From Flavobacteriaceae bacterium (GTDB lineage Bacteria > Bacteroidota > Bacteroidia > Flavobacteriales > Flavobacteriaceae), in contig JAURDG010000102.1 in NCBI GenBank assembly GCA_030828025.1, forward strand, positions 1 to 5,524: 5,524 bases of DNA, in the 5' to 3' direction. The notes under the pieces were generated by a model. The model ran no database searches. It saw only the letters and a program-made list of their open reading frames with translations, and was not told the origin of the DNA. The number at the start of each line of letters is the position of its first letter. The stretch's first letter is position 1. Made by a program: the position numbers and the translations under genes. Shown piece after piece: positions 1 through 5,284 of this stretch.

Positions 1-497
1 AACGGAAGCTCCGCAGCAAGGGGTGCCGTGTTAAATCCAGATATAAAAATGGCTTTTGGTGCTTGAGTGGGTTGGGCAATTACGTCGTAGGGACGTTGCT
101 TGATAAAGGGCCAGCAACCAGACGACAATAATAATTTTTTAAGCTCGTCGGCAGATAATTTGGCAAGGTCTTCAATCTTGTGCTTGACGGGTTGGTCTTT
201 TCCATCCGACTGAATTTCGATAGCCAAAATGCGTCGTTTCGCACCGCGAACTATCTTGCTTATCGTGCCGCTCACAGGAGTGACAAACTGTATTTCGGGA
301 TTCGCCTTGGCATAAAAAACGGGCTGCCCTTGTTTGACAGAATCGCCTTCTTTACAGTGCAATTTTGGAACAACGCCGTGAAAATCGTCAGGACACAAGG
401 AAAAAGCATCCGAAAGTTTAGCTGTTTTTATTTTTTTTTCGGCTTTACCTTTGAGTGGAATTTTTAAGCCTTTTCGCAGGGATATGTCAGTTGACAT
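1..497 (-). CDS. nqrA: NqrA, Na+-translocating NADH:quinone reductase subunit A (N-terminal part, cut by window edge)
   Basis: NqrA is a peripheral subunit of the Na+-NQR complex, which passes electrons from NADH to quinone at the inner membrane while pumping Na+. Read on the minus strand from the ATG at 497-495, 165 codons are open to the window edge with no stop. The protein begins MSTDISLRKGLKIPLKGKAE, a typical NqrA start. Residues about 39-79 (FHGVVPKL, GQPVFYAK, FVTPVSGTI) form the biotinyl-lipoyl-like barrel seen in this family, without needing a modified lysine. Residues 135-160 (RPYDVIAQP, PKAIFISGFNTAPLA) match the family signature, where Asp is commoner than Asn156 as I recall it. 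The full protein would be about 450 residues. The rest of an nqrABCDEF operon is expected beyond the left edge, which is inferred. The gene is divergent from the plug gene. A run of nine A lies at codons 20-23. Confidence 0.93.
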   Translation of the reverse strand, partial: MSTDISLRKGLKIPLKGKAEKKIKTAKLSDAFSLCPDDFHGVVPKLHCKEGDSVKQGQPVFYAKANPEIQFVTPVSGTISKIVRGAKRRILAIEIQSDGKDQPVKHKIEDLAKLSADELKKLLLSSGCWPFIKQRPYDVIAQPTQAPKAIFISGFNTAPLAAELP

Positions 498-517
498 GTA
501 GTGGTAATTTTTCAGTG

Positions 518-525
518 CAAATGTA
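518..525 (-). promoter_or_regulatory. Candidate -7 box for nqrA (TACATTTG)
   Basis: On the minus strand this reads TACATTTG, an exact match to the Bacteroidota housekeeping -7 consensus TAnnTTTG. It lies 20 bp upstream of the nqrA ATG, predicting a leader of about 15 nt. I do not see a clear TTG-type -33 element at the expected distance, so only the -7 half is supported. No Shine-Dalgarno sequence precedes the ATG, which is usual in this phylum. Confidence 0.5.
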
Positions 526-587
526 ATATACACTACGCTAAAAAGGAAGTTAAATCTATAATTTTATTAACTGCCAAGAACTTTGTT

Positions 588-595
588 TAACTTTG
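588..595 (+). promoter_or_regulatory. Candidate -7 box for the plug-apaG-pruA cluster (TAACTTTG)
   Basis: TAACTTTG is an exact TAnnTTTG match, 48 bp upstream of the ATG at 644, giving a predicted leader of about 40 nt. The region 17-23 bp further upstream is AT-rich but has no TTG, so the -33 element is weak or absent. A second, imperfect candidate (TAATTTG, 609-615) lies closer to the gene with a TTTG at 582-585 upstream. Assignment is by sequence match only. Confidence 0.4.
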
Positions 596-643
596 GAAAA
601 AGATTCCATAATTTGGTTTATAAATTGGTAATCTGATAATTGC

Positions 644-1912
644 ATGATTCAAAAAATAAATTCATACTGGCGCATTAAACATAACCTATTTTTATTGCTG
701 GTGAGTGGCTTGTGTTATGCCCAAAATTTACAGGAATTTGCGCCACCAGCCCACATCAAAACTGTGCTTTTCAACACAAGTCTAGACAACAATGGGCTTG
801 CTGTAGCAGCTTTGGACGAGGAGATTACGCTGCGGTTTGATGACACCAATGCAGACGACATGGCCTATTACTACACCCTAGAGCGTAAAAACGCATCATG
901 GGAAGCAAGCAATTTATTCCGTGCCGAATACATGGAAGGATACGACGATCTTCGCATCCAAAATTTCAGCTATTCGGTTGGCACACTACAGCCGTACATT
1001 CATTACACGCTAACGCTGCCCAATGCGCAAACCCGCATAACCAAAAGCGGCAATTATGTGCTTAAAATATGGGATGAGGATCGGAATTTGGTTATTCAGC
1101 GACGATTTGTTGTCCTCGACCCCAAAGTGAACTTAGGCGTGCGTATCCAACGTGCACAAAACATGGACGTTATCGAGACACACCAGAGCGTTCAGTTTAG
1201 CCTAAGTACCGAAGGGTTAAATATTCGTTTGCCCGAACAAGAACTGCAGATTTTTGTGGTACAAAATCAGCAATGGCAAACATGGACAAATGTCGGAAAG
1301 CCGACCTACACCATGGGCAACAAACTGGAATTTACGCATAAACTCGAAACCCTTTTTCCTGCGGGTAATGAGTATTTGTTTTTTGATACTCAAGAATTGC
1401 GCAGCGGTGGTGGCAATGTGGCTTATGTCCTTCGGGACGAACTTTATCAATCCATACTGAACCCCCAATGGGTGCGAAGCGGAAGACCTTACACCTTTGC
1501 GCCAGACATCAACGGCGCATTCTGGATAAACACCTTTCAAGGAGCTGACCCATTTACAGAAGCGGATTATACCGAAGTATTGTTTTCTTTGTTTGCCGAA
1601 GATTTTTTGTTCGATGCGGAGCACTTTGTGGTCGGCAATTTTAATCAGCACATAAAAAATGAAACCAATAAACTAGCCTACAATGAAGAAACGGGACGTT
1701 TTGAGGTCAAAATCGCACTAAAACAAGGAATTTACAACTACAAATTTACCAGTCGAGACCTAGAGGGAAATGATTATGATCATTTAATTTCTGGAAGCTA
1801 TTGGCCTACAGAAAACAGTTATTGGGTGTTGGTGTATTACCGAAAGTTGGGTGCTCGCTGCGACGAACTTATTGCGGTTGGAAACGCAAGTTCTGCAAAT
1901 ATTGGATTGTAG
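644..1912 (+). CDS. Type IX secretion system plug protein (DUF5103 / PF17116 family)
   Basis: This 422-residue secreted protein is recognised as the DUF5103 family. From memory, a Flavobacterium johnsoniae member was found as the 'Plug' that closes the periplasmic side of the giant T9SS outer-membrane translocon SprA. It would therefore act in the periplasm at the outer membrane. Residues 1-26 look like a Sec signal peptide: basic n-region (K4, R10, K12), hydrophobic core NLFLLLVSG, cleavage after CYA before QN. There is no lipobox. The mature part contains family stretches IKTVLFN, ITLRFDD, SGNYVLKIW (about residues 135-143), and near the C-terminus a KQGIYNYKF strand and an ENSYWVLVYYRKLG..CDELI block. 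The beta-rich pattern fits a two-domain beta-sandwich protein. No Shine-Dalgarno is seen. The stop is 22 bp before apaG, and the apaG promoter appears to sit in the last codons of this gene. Its T9SS role is family knowledge, not visible here. Confidence 0.88.
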   Translation: MIQKINSYWRIKHNLFLLLVSGLCYAQNLQEFAPPAHIKTVLFNTSLDNNGLAVAALDEEITLRFDDTNADDMAYYYTLERKNASWEASNLFRAEYMEGYDDLRIQNFSYSVGTLQPYIHYTLTLPNAQTRITKSGNYVLKIWDEDRNLVIQRRFVVLDPKVNLGVRIQRAQNMDVIETHQSVQFSLSTEGLNIRLPEQELQIFVVQNQQWQTWTNVGKPTYTMGNKLEFTHKLETLFPAGNEYLFFDTQELRSGGGNVAYVLRDELYQSILNPQWVRSGRPYTFAPDINGAFWINTFQGADPFTEADYTEVLFSLFAEDFLFDAEHFVVGNFNQHIKNETNKLAYNEETGRFEVKIALKQGIYNYKFTSRDLEGNDYDHLISGSYWPTENSYWVLVYYRKLGARCDELIAVGNASSANIGL

Positions 1913-1930
1913 TAAAAATTAGTATCTTTA
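1902..1930 (+). promoter_or_regulatory. Candidate apaG promoter (TTG-18-TATCTTTA) over the end of the plug gene
   Basis: A TTG at 1902-1904 is followed after 18 bp by TATCTTTA (1923-1930), a one-mismatch version of TAnnTTTG with A as last base. The spacing fits the 17-23 bp seen for flavobacterial promoters. The upstream half overlaps the last codons of the plug gene. The box ends only 4 bp before the apaG ATG at 1935, so a transcript from here would be leaderless or nearly so. apaG could also be read through from the upstream gene. Confidence 0.4.
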
Positions 1931-1934
1931 GCCT

Positions 1935-2321
1935 ATGATTCAACAAGTAACACAAGGAATACGCATTTCGGTCGAGTCTTTTTTTGAAGGAACCTACTTC
2001 AAAAACTACCGCCTGCATTTTTCTTTTGGTTACCGTGTTTCTATTGCCAATCAGGGCAAAGACATCGTGCAGCTTCAATCGAGACATTGGAAAATTTATG
2101 ATGCGCTTAAAGCAACGTCGATGGTCGATGGCGAGGGCGTGGTAGGCAAAAAACCAGTGATTAATCCTGGTCAAATTTTCTCCTATCAATCGGGTTGTTT
2201 GCTCTCATCACCCCTTGGCGCAATGGCAGGACATTTCAATATGATTAACCTGGCTACCACCAAAAAGTTTCGGGCGTATATTCCTAAATTTGAGCTAAGC
2301 CCGCCTTTTGCCTTAAATTAA
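1935..2321 (+). CDS. apaG: ApaG family protein (DUF525)
   Basis: This 128-residue protein is close to the usual ApaG length of about 125-130. ApaG is a small cytoplasmic single-domain protein with an immunoglobulin/fibronectin-like beta-sandwich fold, also found in eukaryotic F-box and PDIP38 proteins. In enterobacteria it was linked to Co2+ resistance and Mg2+ efflux ('CorD') and lies by apaH, but its biochemical role is unsettled. Recognisable blocks are VTQGIRISVESFF (residues 5-17), FGYRVSIANQG (about 32-42), SRHWKIYD, the glycine motif DGEGVVGKKPVINPG and FSYQSGCLLSSPLGAMAGHFNM. The start at 1935 is supported by the normal ApaG N-terminus. No Shine-Dalgarno precedes it and a promoter-like box ends 4 bp upstream. 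pruA starts 23 bp after the stop, suggesting co-transcription. There is no apaH nearby. Confidence 0.93.
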   Translation: MIQQVTQGIRISVESFFEGTYFKNYRLHFSFGYRVSIANQGKDIVQLQSRHWKIYDALKATSMVDGEGVVGKKPVINPGQIFSYQSGCLLSSPLGAMAGHFNMINLATTKKFRAYIPKFELSPPFALN

Positions 2322-2660
2322 TTAACACCTAAATCTTTTATCTTATGAACAATGGATTCTTTTCAGTACCCAAACCGATAAACGACCCTATTTTACACTA
2401 TAAAAAAGGGAGTGAAGAACGCAAAAAAGTACTTGACGCTTACAAACAAATGTGGAACAATCCCATTGACGTTCCACTGTATATTGGCGCAAAAAAAATA
2501 AGCACAAAGCAAAAAGGGCGGATGGCTCCTCCGCATAATCACCAGCACACGCTAGGCACCTACAGTCTGGCAGAAGCGGCGCATGTGCAACAAGCCATAG
2601 ACGCTGCCTTGGAAGCCAAAGAAGCGTGGGAAAACACCTCATTTGAACATCGTGCATCTG

Positions 2661-2670
2661 TATTTTAAAG
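2661..2670 (+). other. Frameshift site in pruA (one T missing from T4 run)
   Basis: The bases read GTATTTTAAAG. In the upstream frame this is Val-Phe-stop. Adding one T to the run at 2663-2666 gives GTA TTT TTA AAG, Val-Phe-Leu-Lys, which matches the family sequence RAS(I/V)FLKAADLIAGPYR that I recall from flavobacterial PruA. The shift is therefore placed within about two codons. The site is not an X-XXY-YYZ slippery heptamer (A TTT TAA) and the run is too short for efficient transcriptional slippage, so recoding is unlikely. Confidence 0.85.
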
Positions 2671-3952
2671 GCCGCAGATTTGATTGCAGGGCCATATCGT
2701 GCACGCATCAACGCCGCCACCATGTTGGCACAATCCAAAAATATTTATCAGGCAGAAATTGATGCCGCTTGTGAGTTTGTTGATTTTTTACGCTTTAATG
2801 CCGCATTTGCTGCGGACATCTATGCGCAACAGCCAGCACAAGGCGAAGGCGTTATCAACCGCCTAGAATACCGAGCATTAGAAGGTTTTGTTTATGCCGT
2901 TACGCCGTTTAATTTTACGGCAATTGCTGGAAATATTTGCGCTGCTCCCGCACTCATGGGTAATGTGGTAGTCTGGAAACCGAGTGACCATCAAATGTTT
3001 TCTGCCAAAATCATCATGGACATATTTGAAGAAGCCGGTGTTCCGCCTGGAGTTATCAACCTCGTTTCTGGCGACCCCGTGATGATCTCTGACACCGTCT
3101 TGGCGCATCCTGAATTTTCGGGCTTGCATTTTACTGGTTCAACAGAAGTTTTTCAAAAACTTTGGAAACAAATAGGCAACAACATATCGACCTACCGAAA
3201 CTACCCCAGAATGGTTGGCGAAACTGGTGGTAAGGATTTTATTTTTGCGCATCATAGTGCAGCAATTCCTGAACTAATTACAGCCATTACACGTGGTGGC
3301 TATGAATTTCAAGGACAAAAATGCTCCGCTGCTTCGCGGATTTATCTACCCGAGTCAATCGCCGATGAAGTTATTGCTGGAGTAGTCAAAAACATCAAAA
3401 GCTTTTCGATTGGATCGCCTGAGGACATGAACAACTTCATTACAGCCGTTATTCATGAAAAATCTTTTGATAAGCTAGTATCCTATATTGATCAAGCCAA
3501 GAAAGACGATGAGGTCGAAATACTCGCTGGTGGAACTTATGATAAAAGTAAGGGCTACTTCGTTCATCCAACACTCCTCAAAACCACCGACCCACACTAC
3601 ACCACTATGGAGACCGAATTGTTTGGACCCGTAGTCACGGTTTATGTATATCCCGATAAGGATTGGGAAAACACCTTGACCTTGGTTGATACCACTTCTA
3701 AATATGGGCTTACTGGGGCCATAGTTGCACAAGACCGTTTATTTATTGAAGAGGCATCAAAACGCTTGCGCCATGCGGCGGGTAATTTTTATATCAACGA
3801 CAAACCTAGCGGTGCCGTAGTTGGGCAGCAGCCTTTTGGCGGTGCCCGTGCCTCAGGAACCAACGACAAAGCAGGCTCGGCACTTAACTTACTGCGTTGG
3901 GTTTCAACACGATTGATTAAAGAAACACTTGTTCCACCAAAAGACTATAAAT

Positions 3953-3966
3953 ATCCATGCATGGAT
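3953..3966. repeat. 14-bp perfect palindrome at the pruA-rsmG junction
   Basis: ATCCATGCATGGAT reads identically on both strands and covers the last codons of pruA (Pro-Cys-Met-Asp), ending at the first base of the shared TTAA stop overlap. In RNA from either strand it could only form a strained hairpin. It has no T run directly after it on either strand, so it is not a terminator by itself. Its role, if any, is unknown. Confidence 0.6.
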
Positions 3967-4586
3967 TAAAGTGGCAGGTGTACCACTTTTTTTGTGAGGA
4001 AAAAATCTTCAGAAAAAAAAGCCGATAGCTCGTATTGTTGCGCTTGCGGAAAAGGACTTAATTCGGCTGATAAGTCGCCACCTTTTAAATAGAGAATTCC
4101 ATTTTTTAAGGTGTGTCGCTGGTTGCTGCTGATTTTGTTTTTCACCCAAGGAACAAAGCGATCCATTTGCGTCACGGCACGGCTGACAACAAAGTCAAAT
4201 GTGCCATTTGCCGATTCGGCACGCTGGTGGAACGCCAGCACATTTTCAAGAGCTAAGGCATCAGCAACAGCCTTGACCACTTTGATTTTTTTACCAATCG
4301 AATCGACAAGCGTAAACTGCACATCAGGAAACAGTATCGCCAGTGGAATTCCTGGGAAGCCACCGCCTGTTCCCACATCTAAGACCTTTGATTCGGGTAA
4401 AAAAGGCAAAACCTTTGCTATACCAAGTGAATGCAATACATGGCGTGTATAAAAATGTTCCATATCGGTACGCGAAATAACGTTAATTTGACTGTTCCAA
4501 TGCGCATATAGCGGTAGTAAGGCTTCAAATTGCTCCTTTTGGTGGGTAGTGAGTTGCGGAAAATGATTAAAAACAGCTGATACCAT
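3966..4586 (-). CDS. rsmG: RsmG (GidB), 16S rRNA m7G527 methyltransferase
   Basis: RsmG is a cytoplasmic SAM-dependent enzyme that methylates N7 of G527 in 16S rRNA; its loss gives low-level streptomycin resistance. The 206-residue length is normal. Visible motifs are NVISRTDMEHFYTRHVLHSLGIAK (split here as residues 35-58), the SAM-binding loop VLDVGTGGGFPGIPLA (68-83), the VDS acidic position at 94-96, SRAV (135-138) and YLKGG (166-170). The start ATG at 4586-4584 gives the normal N-terminus. A TATTTTTG promoter box lies 10 bp upstream, so the leader must be very short. The stop codon TAA (3968-3966) overlaps the pruA stop on the other strand through a shared TTAA, and the last codons double as the pruA terminator. 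The gene stands alone on this strand here. Confidence 0.95.
   Translation of the reverse strand: MVSAVFNHFPQLTTHQKEQFEALLPLYAHWNSQINVISRTDMEHFYTRHVLHSLGIAKVLPFLPESKVLDVGTGGGFPGIPLAILFPDVQFTLVDSIGKKIKVVKAVADALALENVLAFHQRAESANGTFDFVVSRAVTQMDRFVPWVKNKISSNQRHTLKNGILYLKGGDLSAELSPFPQAQQYELSAFFSEDFFLTKKVVHLPL
3968..3993 (+). terminator. Rho-independent terminator of pruA, embedded in the 3' end of rsmG
   Basis: AAAGTGG (3968-3974) pairs perfectly with CCACTTT (3983-3989) around an 8-nt loop. The descending arm runs into seven consecutive T (3987-3993). The stem begins inside the pruA stop codon. The same bases encode the last residues of rsmG on the other strand (KKVVHLPL). The stem is short with three G-C pairs, so strength is moderate. 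On the minus strand there is no comparable T tract after the hairpin, so it seems directed at pruA transcripts. Confidence 0.6.
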
Positions 4587-4596
4587 AGAATATGCA

Positions 4597-4604
4597 CAAA
4601 AATA
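4597..4604 (-). promoter_or_regulatory. Candidate -7 box for rsmG (TATTTTTG)
   Basis: Read on the minus strand the bases are TATTTTTG, an exact TAnnTTTG match. It ends 10 bp before the rsmG start codon, so transcription starting 5-7 bp downstream would leave a leader of only about 4-6 nt. No TTG is seen at the -33 distance (the sequence there is ATTTTAA), leaving the upstream element unsupported. Confidence 0.45.
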
Positions 4605-4646
4605 CGGAAGCTAATGATTAAAATCCTATGCGAATAAAAAAGCCTT

Positions 4647-4692
4647 GTCACTTCGAGTGAAATTCTGAAAGAATTTTGTATTGAGAAGTGAT
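4647..4692. repeat. Nested inverted repeat in the rsmG-HTH intergenic region
   Basis: An outer pair TCACTTC (4648-4654) and GAAGTGA (4685-4691) encloses an inner pair AAATTC (4660-4665) and GAATTT (4671-4676) around the loop TGAAA. The G at 4647 and T at 4692 add a wobble pair. The 'cacttcgagtga ... ttgagaagtg' wording resembles short intergenic repeats that I recall being scattered in Flavobacterium genomes, which would make it one copy of a dispersed family. Only one copy is in the window, so dispersal cannot be shown here. No T tract follows on either side, so it is not a plain terminator. Confidence 0.5.
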
Positions 4693-4810
4693 GGAATGTA
4701 AACCAATAGCTATTCTCCTATTCCTGAATTTTTTATACATTTGATAACAACACCCTTCAAATCTTACATTTTTGGTATGAACTGCCTAATGTTTTTCAAT
4801 AACAAATCTA

Positions 4811-4833
4811 GGGTTTTGAGGGCAAAATGCCCC
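4811..4833. repeat. Hairpin upstream of the HTH gene (GGGCA-AAA-TGCCC)
   Basis: GGGCA (4820-4824) and TGCCC (4828-4832) are perfect inverted arms around AAA. An alternative fold pairs GGG and TTTTG (4811-4818) with CAAAA (4823-4827) and CCC (4830-4832). The element ends about 9 bp before the TTTG of the HTH gene promoter candidate. This is where an operator could sit, but its role is inferred from position only. Confidence 0.4.
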
Positions 4834-4841
4834 GTTTAACG

Positions 4842-4870
4842 TTTGGTGATCGGGCGCAAATGTAGTTTTA
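4842..4870 (+). promoter_or_regulatory. Candidate promoter of the HTH gene (TTTG-17-TAGTTTTA)
   Basis: TTTG (4842-4845) is separated by 17 bp from TAGTTTTA (4863-4870), which fits TAnnTTTG except for the last base. The box ends 7 bp before the ATG at 4878, so a transcript would start at or next to that codon. If instead translation starts at ATG 4890, the leader is about 13 nt. Confidence 0.4.
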
Positions 4871-4877
4871 CGATTGA

Positions 4878-5105
4878 ATGGCACTCGAAATGAAATTTAC
4901 TGAACGGAAACAGAAGCTGGAATACCTTTTAGAAAAAATTCAAAAAGGAAGGTGCCTCTCATTGGAGAGTATTGCTCGAGGTTTTTGTGTAAGTAAGAGA
5001 ACAGCGAAAAGAATGATTGCCGAACTACGAGAAGAAGGACACTTTATTGTGTATTGCAAATTCTCAAAAAGATTTTGCATAGAAGATGAGGAAGAAAAAG
5101 ATTAG
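4878..5105 (+). CDS. Small winged helix-turn-helix DNA-binding protein
   Basis: This 75-residue basic protein is a probable DNA-binding regulator with no partner domain. Helix one is RKQKLEYLLEKIQKG (about 10-24). LSLESIARGF (27-36) and SKRTAKRMIAELREEG (39-54) form the helix-turn-helix, and HFIVYCKFSKRFCIED (55-70) looks like the beta wing, followed by an acidic tail EDEEEKD. The pattern matches the HTH_11/DeoR-type domain of many short stand-alone HTH proteins in Bacteroidota, whose function is unknown to me. The start may be ATG 4878 or ATG 4890 (MKFTERKQK); the latter fits family-like N-termini slightly better, and there is no Shine-Dalgarno to decide. The stop codon abuts a 9+9-bp palindrome, and another hairpin lies upstream, so autoregulation is possible. 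A lipoprotein gene follows after 179 bp on the same strand. The specific target is not known. Confidence 0.7.
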   Translation: MALEMKFTERKQKLEYLLEKIQKGRCLSLESIARGFCVSKRTAKRMIAELREEGHFIVYCKFSKRFCIEDEEEKD

Positions 5106-5128
5106 GGGGACAAAATTTGTCCCCTTAA
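5102..5128. repeat. Strong palindrome at the end of the HTH gene (GGGGACAAA-A-TTTGTCCCC)
   Basis: GGGGACAAA (5106-5114) and TTTGTCCCC (5116-5124) are perfect 9-bp arms around a single A. With one G-T wobble the symmetry extends to TTA/TAA on the outside (5102-5128), reaching into the TAG stop codon. No T run follows on either strand, so it is not a standard intrinsic terminator. The near-zero spacer and long symmetry suit a dimeric protein-binding site, or a mobile-element end or insertion relic. As RNA it would form a stable hairpin that could protect the 3' end. Confidence 0.65.
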
Positions 5129-5284
5129 CCTATGAACTTTGCTCCACATCGGGGAGTTGATGAGTTCGAATAAAAAGTCATCTGCATGTTTAATTGAATT
5201 CAAAAATGGTCGGAATGAACGCCTAAACAGCGACCCACAAACTAGAAGTACTATTTCTGAAAGCAGGCAATTAAACAATGTATA

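Larger units (their letters stand above)
2345..3969 (+). pseudogene. pruA: PruA, L-glutamate gamma-semialdehyde (1-pyrroline-5-carboxylate) dehydrogenase, frameshifted
   Basis: PruA (ALDH4) oxidises glutamate semialdehyde to glutamate with NAD+, the second step of proline breakdown. The reading frame from ATG 2345 stops at TAA 2666-2668 after 107 residues ending HRASVF. The protein continues in the -1 frame with LKAADLIAGPYRARINAA to TAA 3967-3969. Joined, the two parts give 541 residues, the usual length in flavobacteria. Conserved elements in joined numbering are PFNFTAIAGN (188-197), WKPSD, FTGST (263-267), GETGGK with general-base Glu293, QGQKCSAASR with nucleophile Cys327 (34 residues later, as in ALDH4), ELFGPV (425-430) and PFGGARASGTND (from 497). 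The downstream part has an in-frame TTG at 2680, but a protein from there lacks the N-terminal 112 residues and is unlikely to fold. Nothing else in the gene has decayed, so this is either a very recent mutation or a sequencing error in a T run. Confidence 0.92.
4587..4877. other. Intergenic region between rsmG and the HTH gene
   Basis: This 291-bp gap is between divergent genes. From left to right it holds the rsmG promoter box, the nested inverted repeat at 4647-4692, an exact but unassigned TAnnTTTG box (TACATTTG, 4736-4743, + strand, no clear -33), a hairpin near 4811-4833 and a promoter-like pair for the HTH gene. The only ATG-started frame after the orphan box is 20 codons (4777-4839), too short and featureless to call. 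No tRNA-like or recognised riboswitch structure was seen. Confidence 0.5.

Noticed and set aside
180..467. 95-codon open frame on the + strand
   Set aside because: It lies antisense to nqrA, whose minus-strand translation matches the family throughout. The + frame product has no recognisable domain.
1217..1651. 144-codon frame on the minus strand within the plug gene
   Set aside because: Antisense shadow of a well-supported secreted protein. It has no signal, domain or promoter.
2661..2670. Programmed -1 frameshift
   Set aside because: The heptamer A TTT TAA is not slippery, a run of four T is too short for efficient transcriptional slippage, and PruA is not known to be recoded.
2388..2738. 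116-codon minus-strand frame across the pruA frameshift
   Set aside because: Antisense to family-matching pruA sequence on both sides; its own product is Cys/Leu-rich without a recognisable domain.
2680..3969. Independent gene from the TTG at 2680
   Set aside because: The TTG is an internal Leu codon of pruA. The product would lack 112 N-terminal residues that are encoded just upstream in another frame, so this is the second part of a frameshifted gene.
4418..4651. 77-codon minus-strand frame overlapping the rsmG start
   Set aside because: It is in a different frame from rsmG and covers its N-terminus and promoter. The sequence is low-complexity aromatic and hydrophobic with no family resemblance.
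4834..4855. Integron attC-like core (GTTTAAC followed by GTTTGGT)
   Set aside because: GTTTAAC fits one half-site consensus, but no matching inverse core with the spacing and fold of an attC site was found, and no integrase is present.
5132..5173. 13-codon frame after the palindrome
   Set aside because: Too short, with no promoter and no family resemblance. It is expected by chance.
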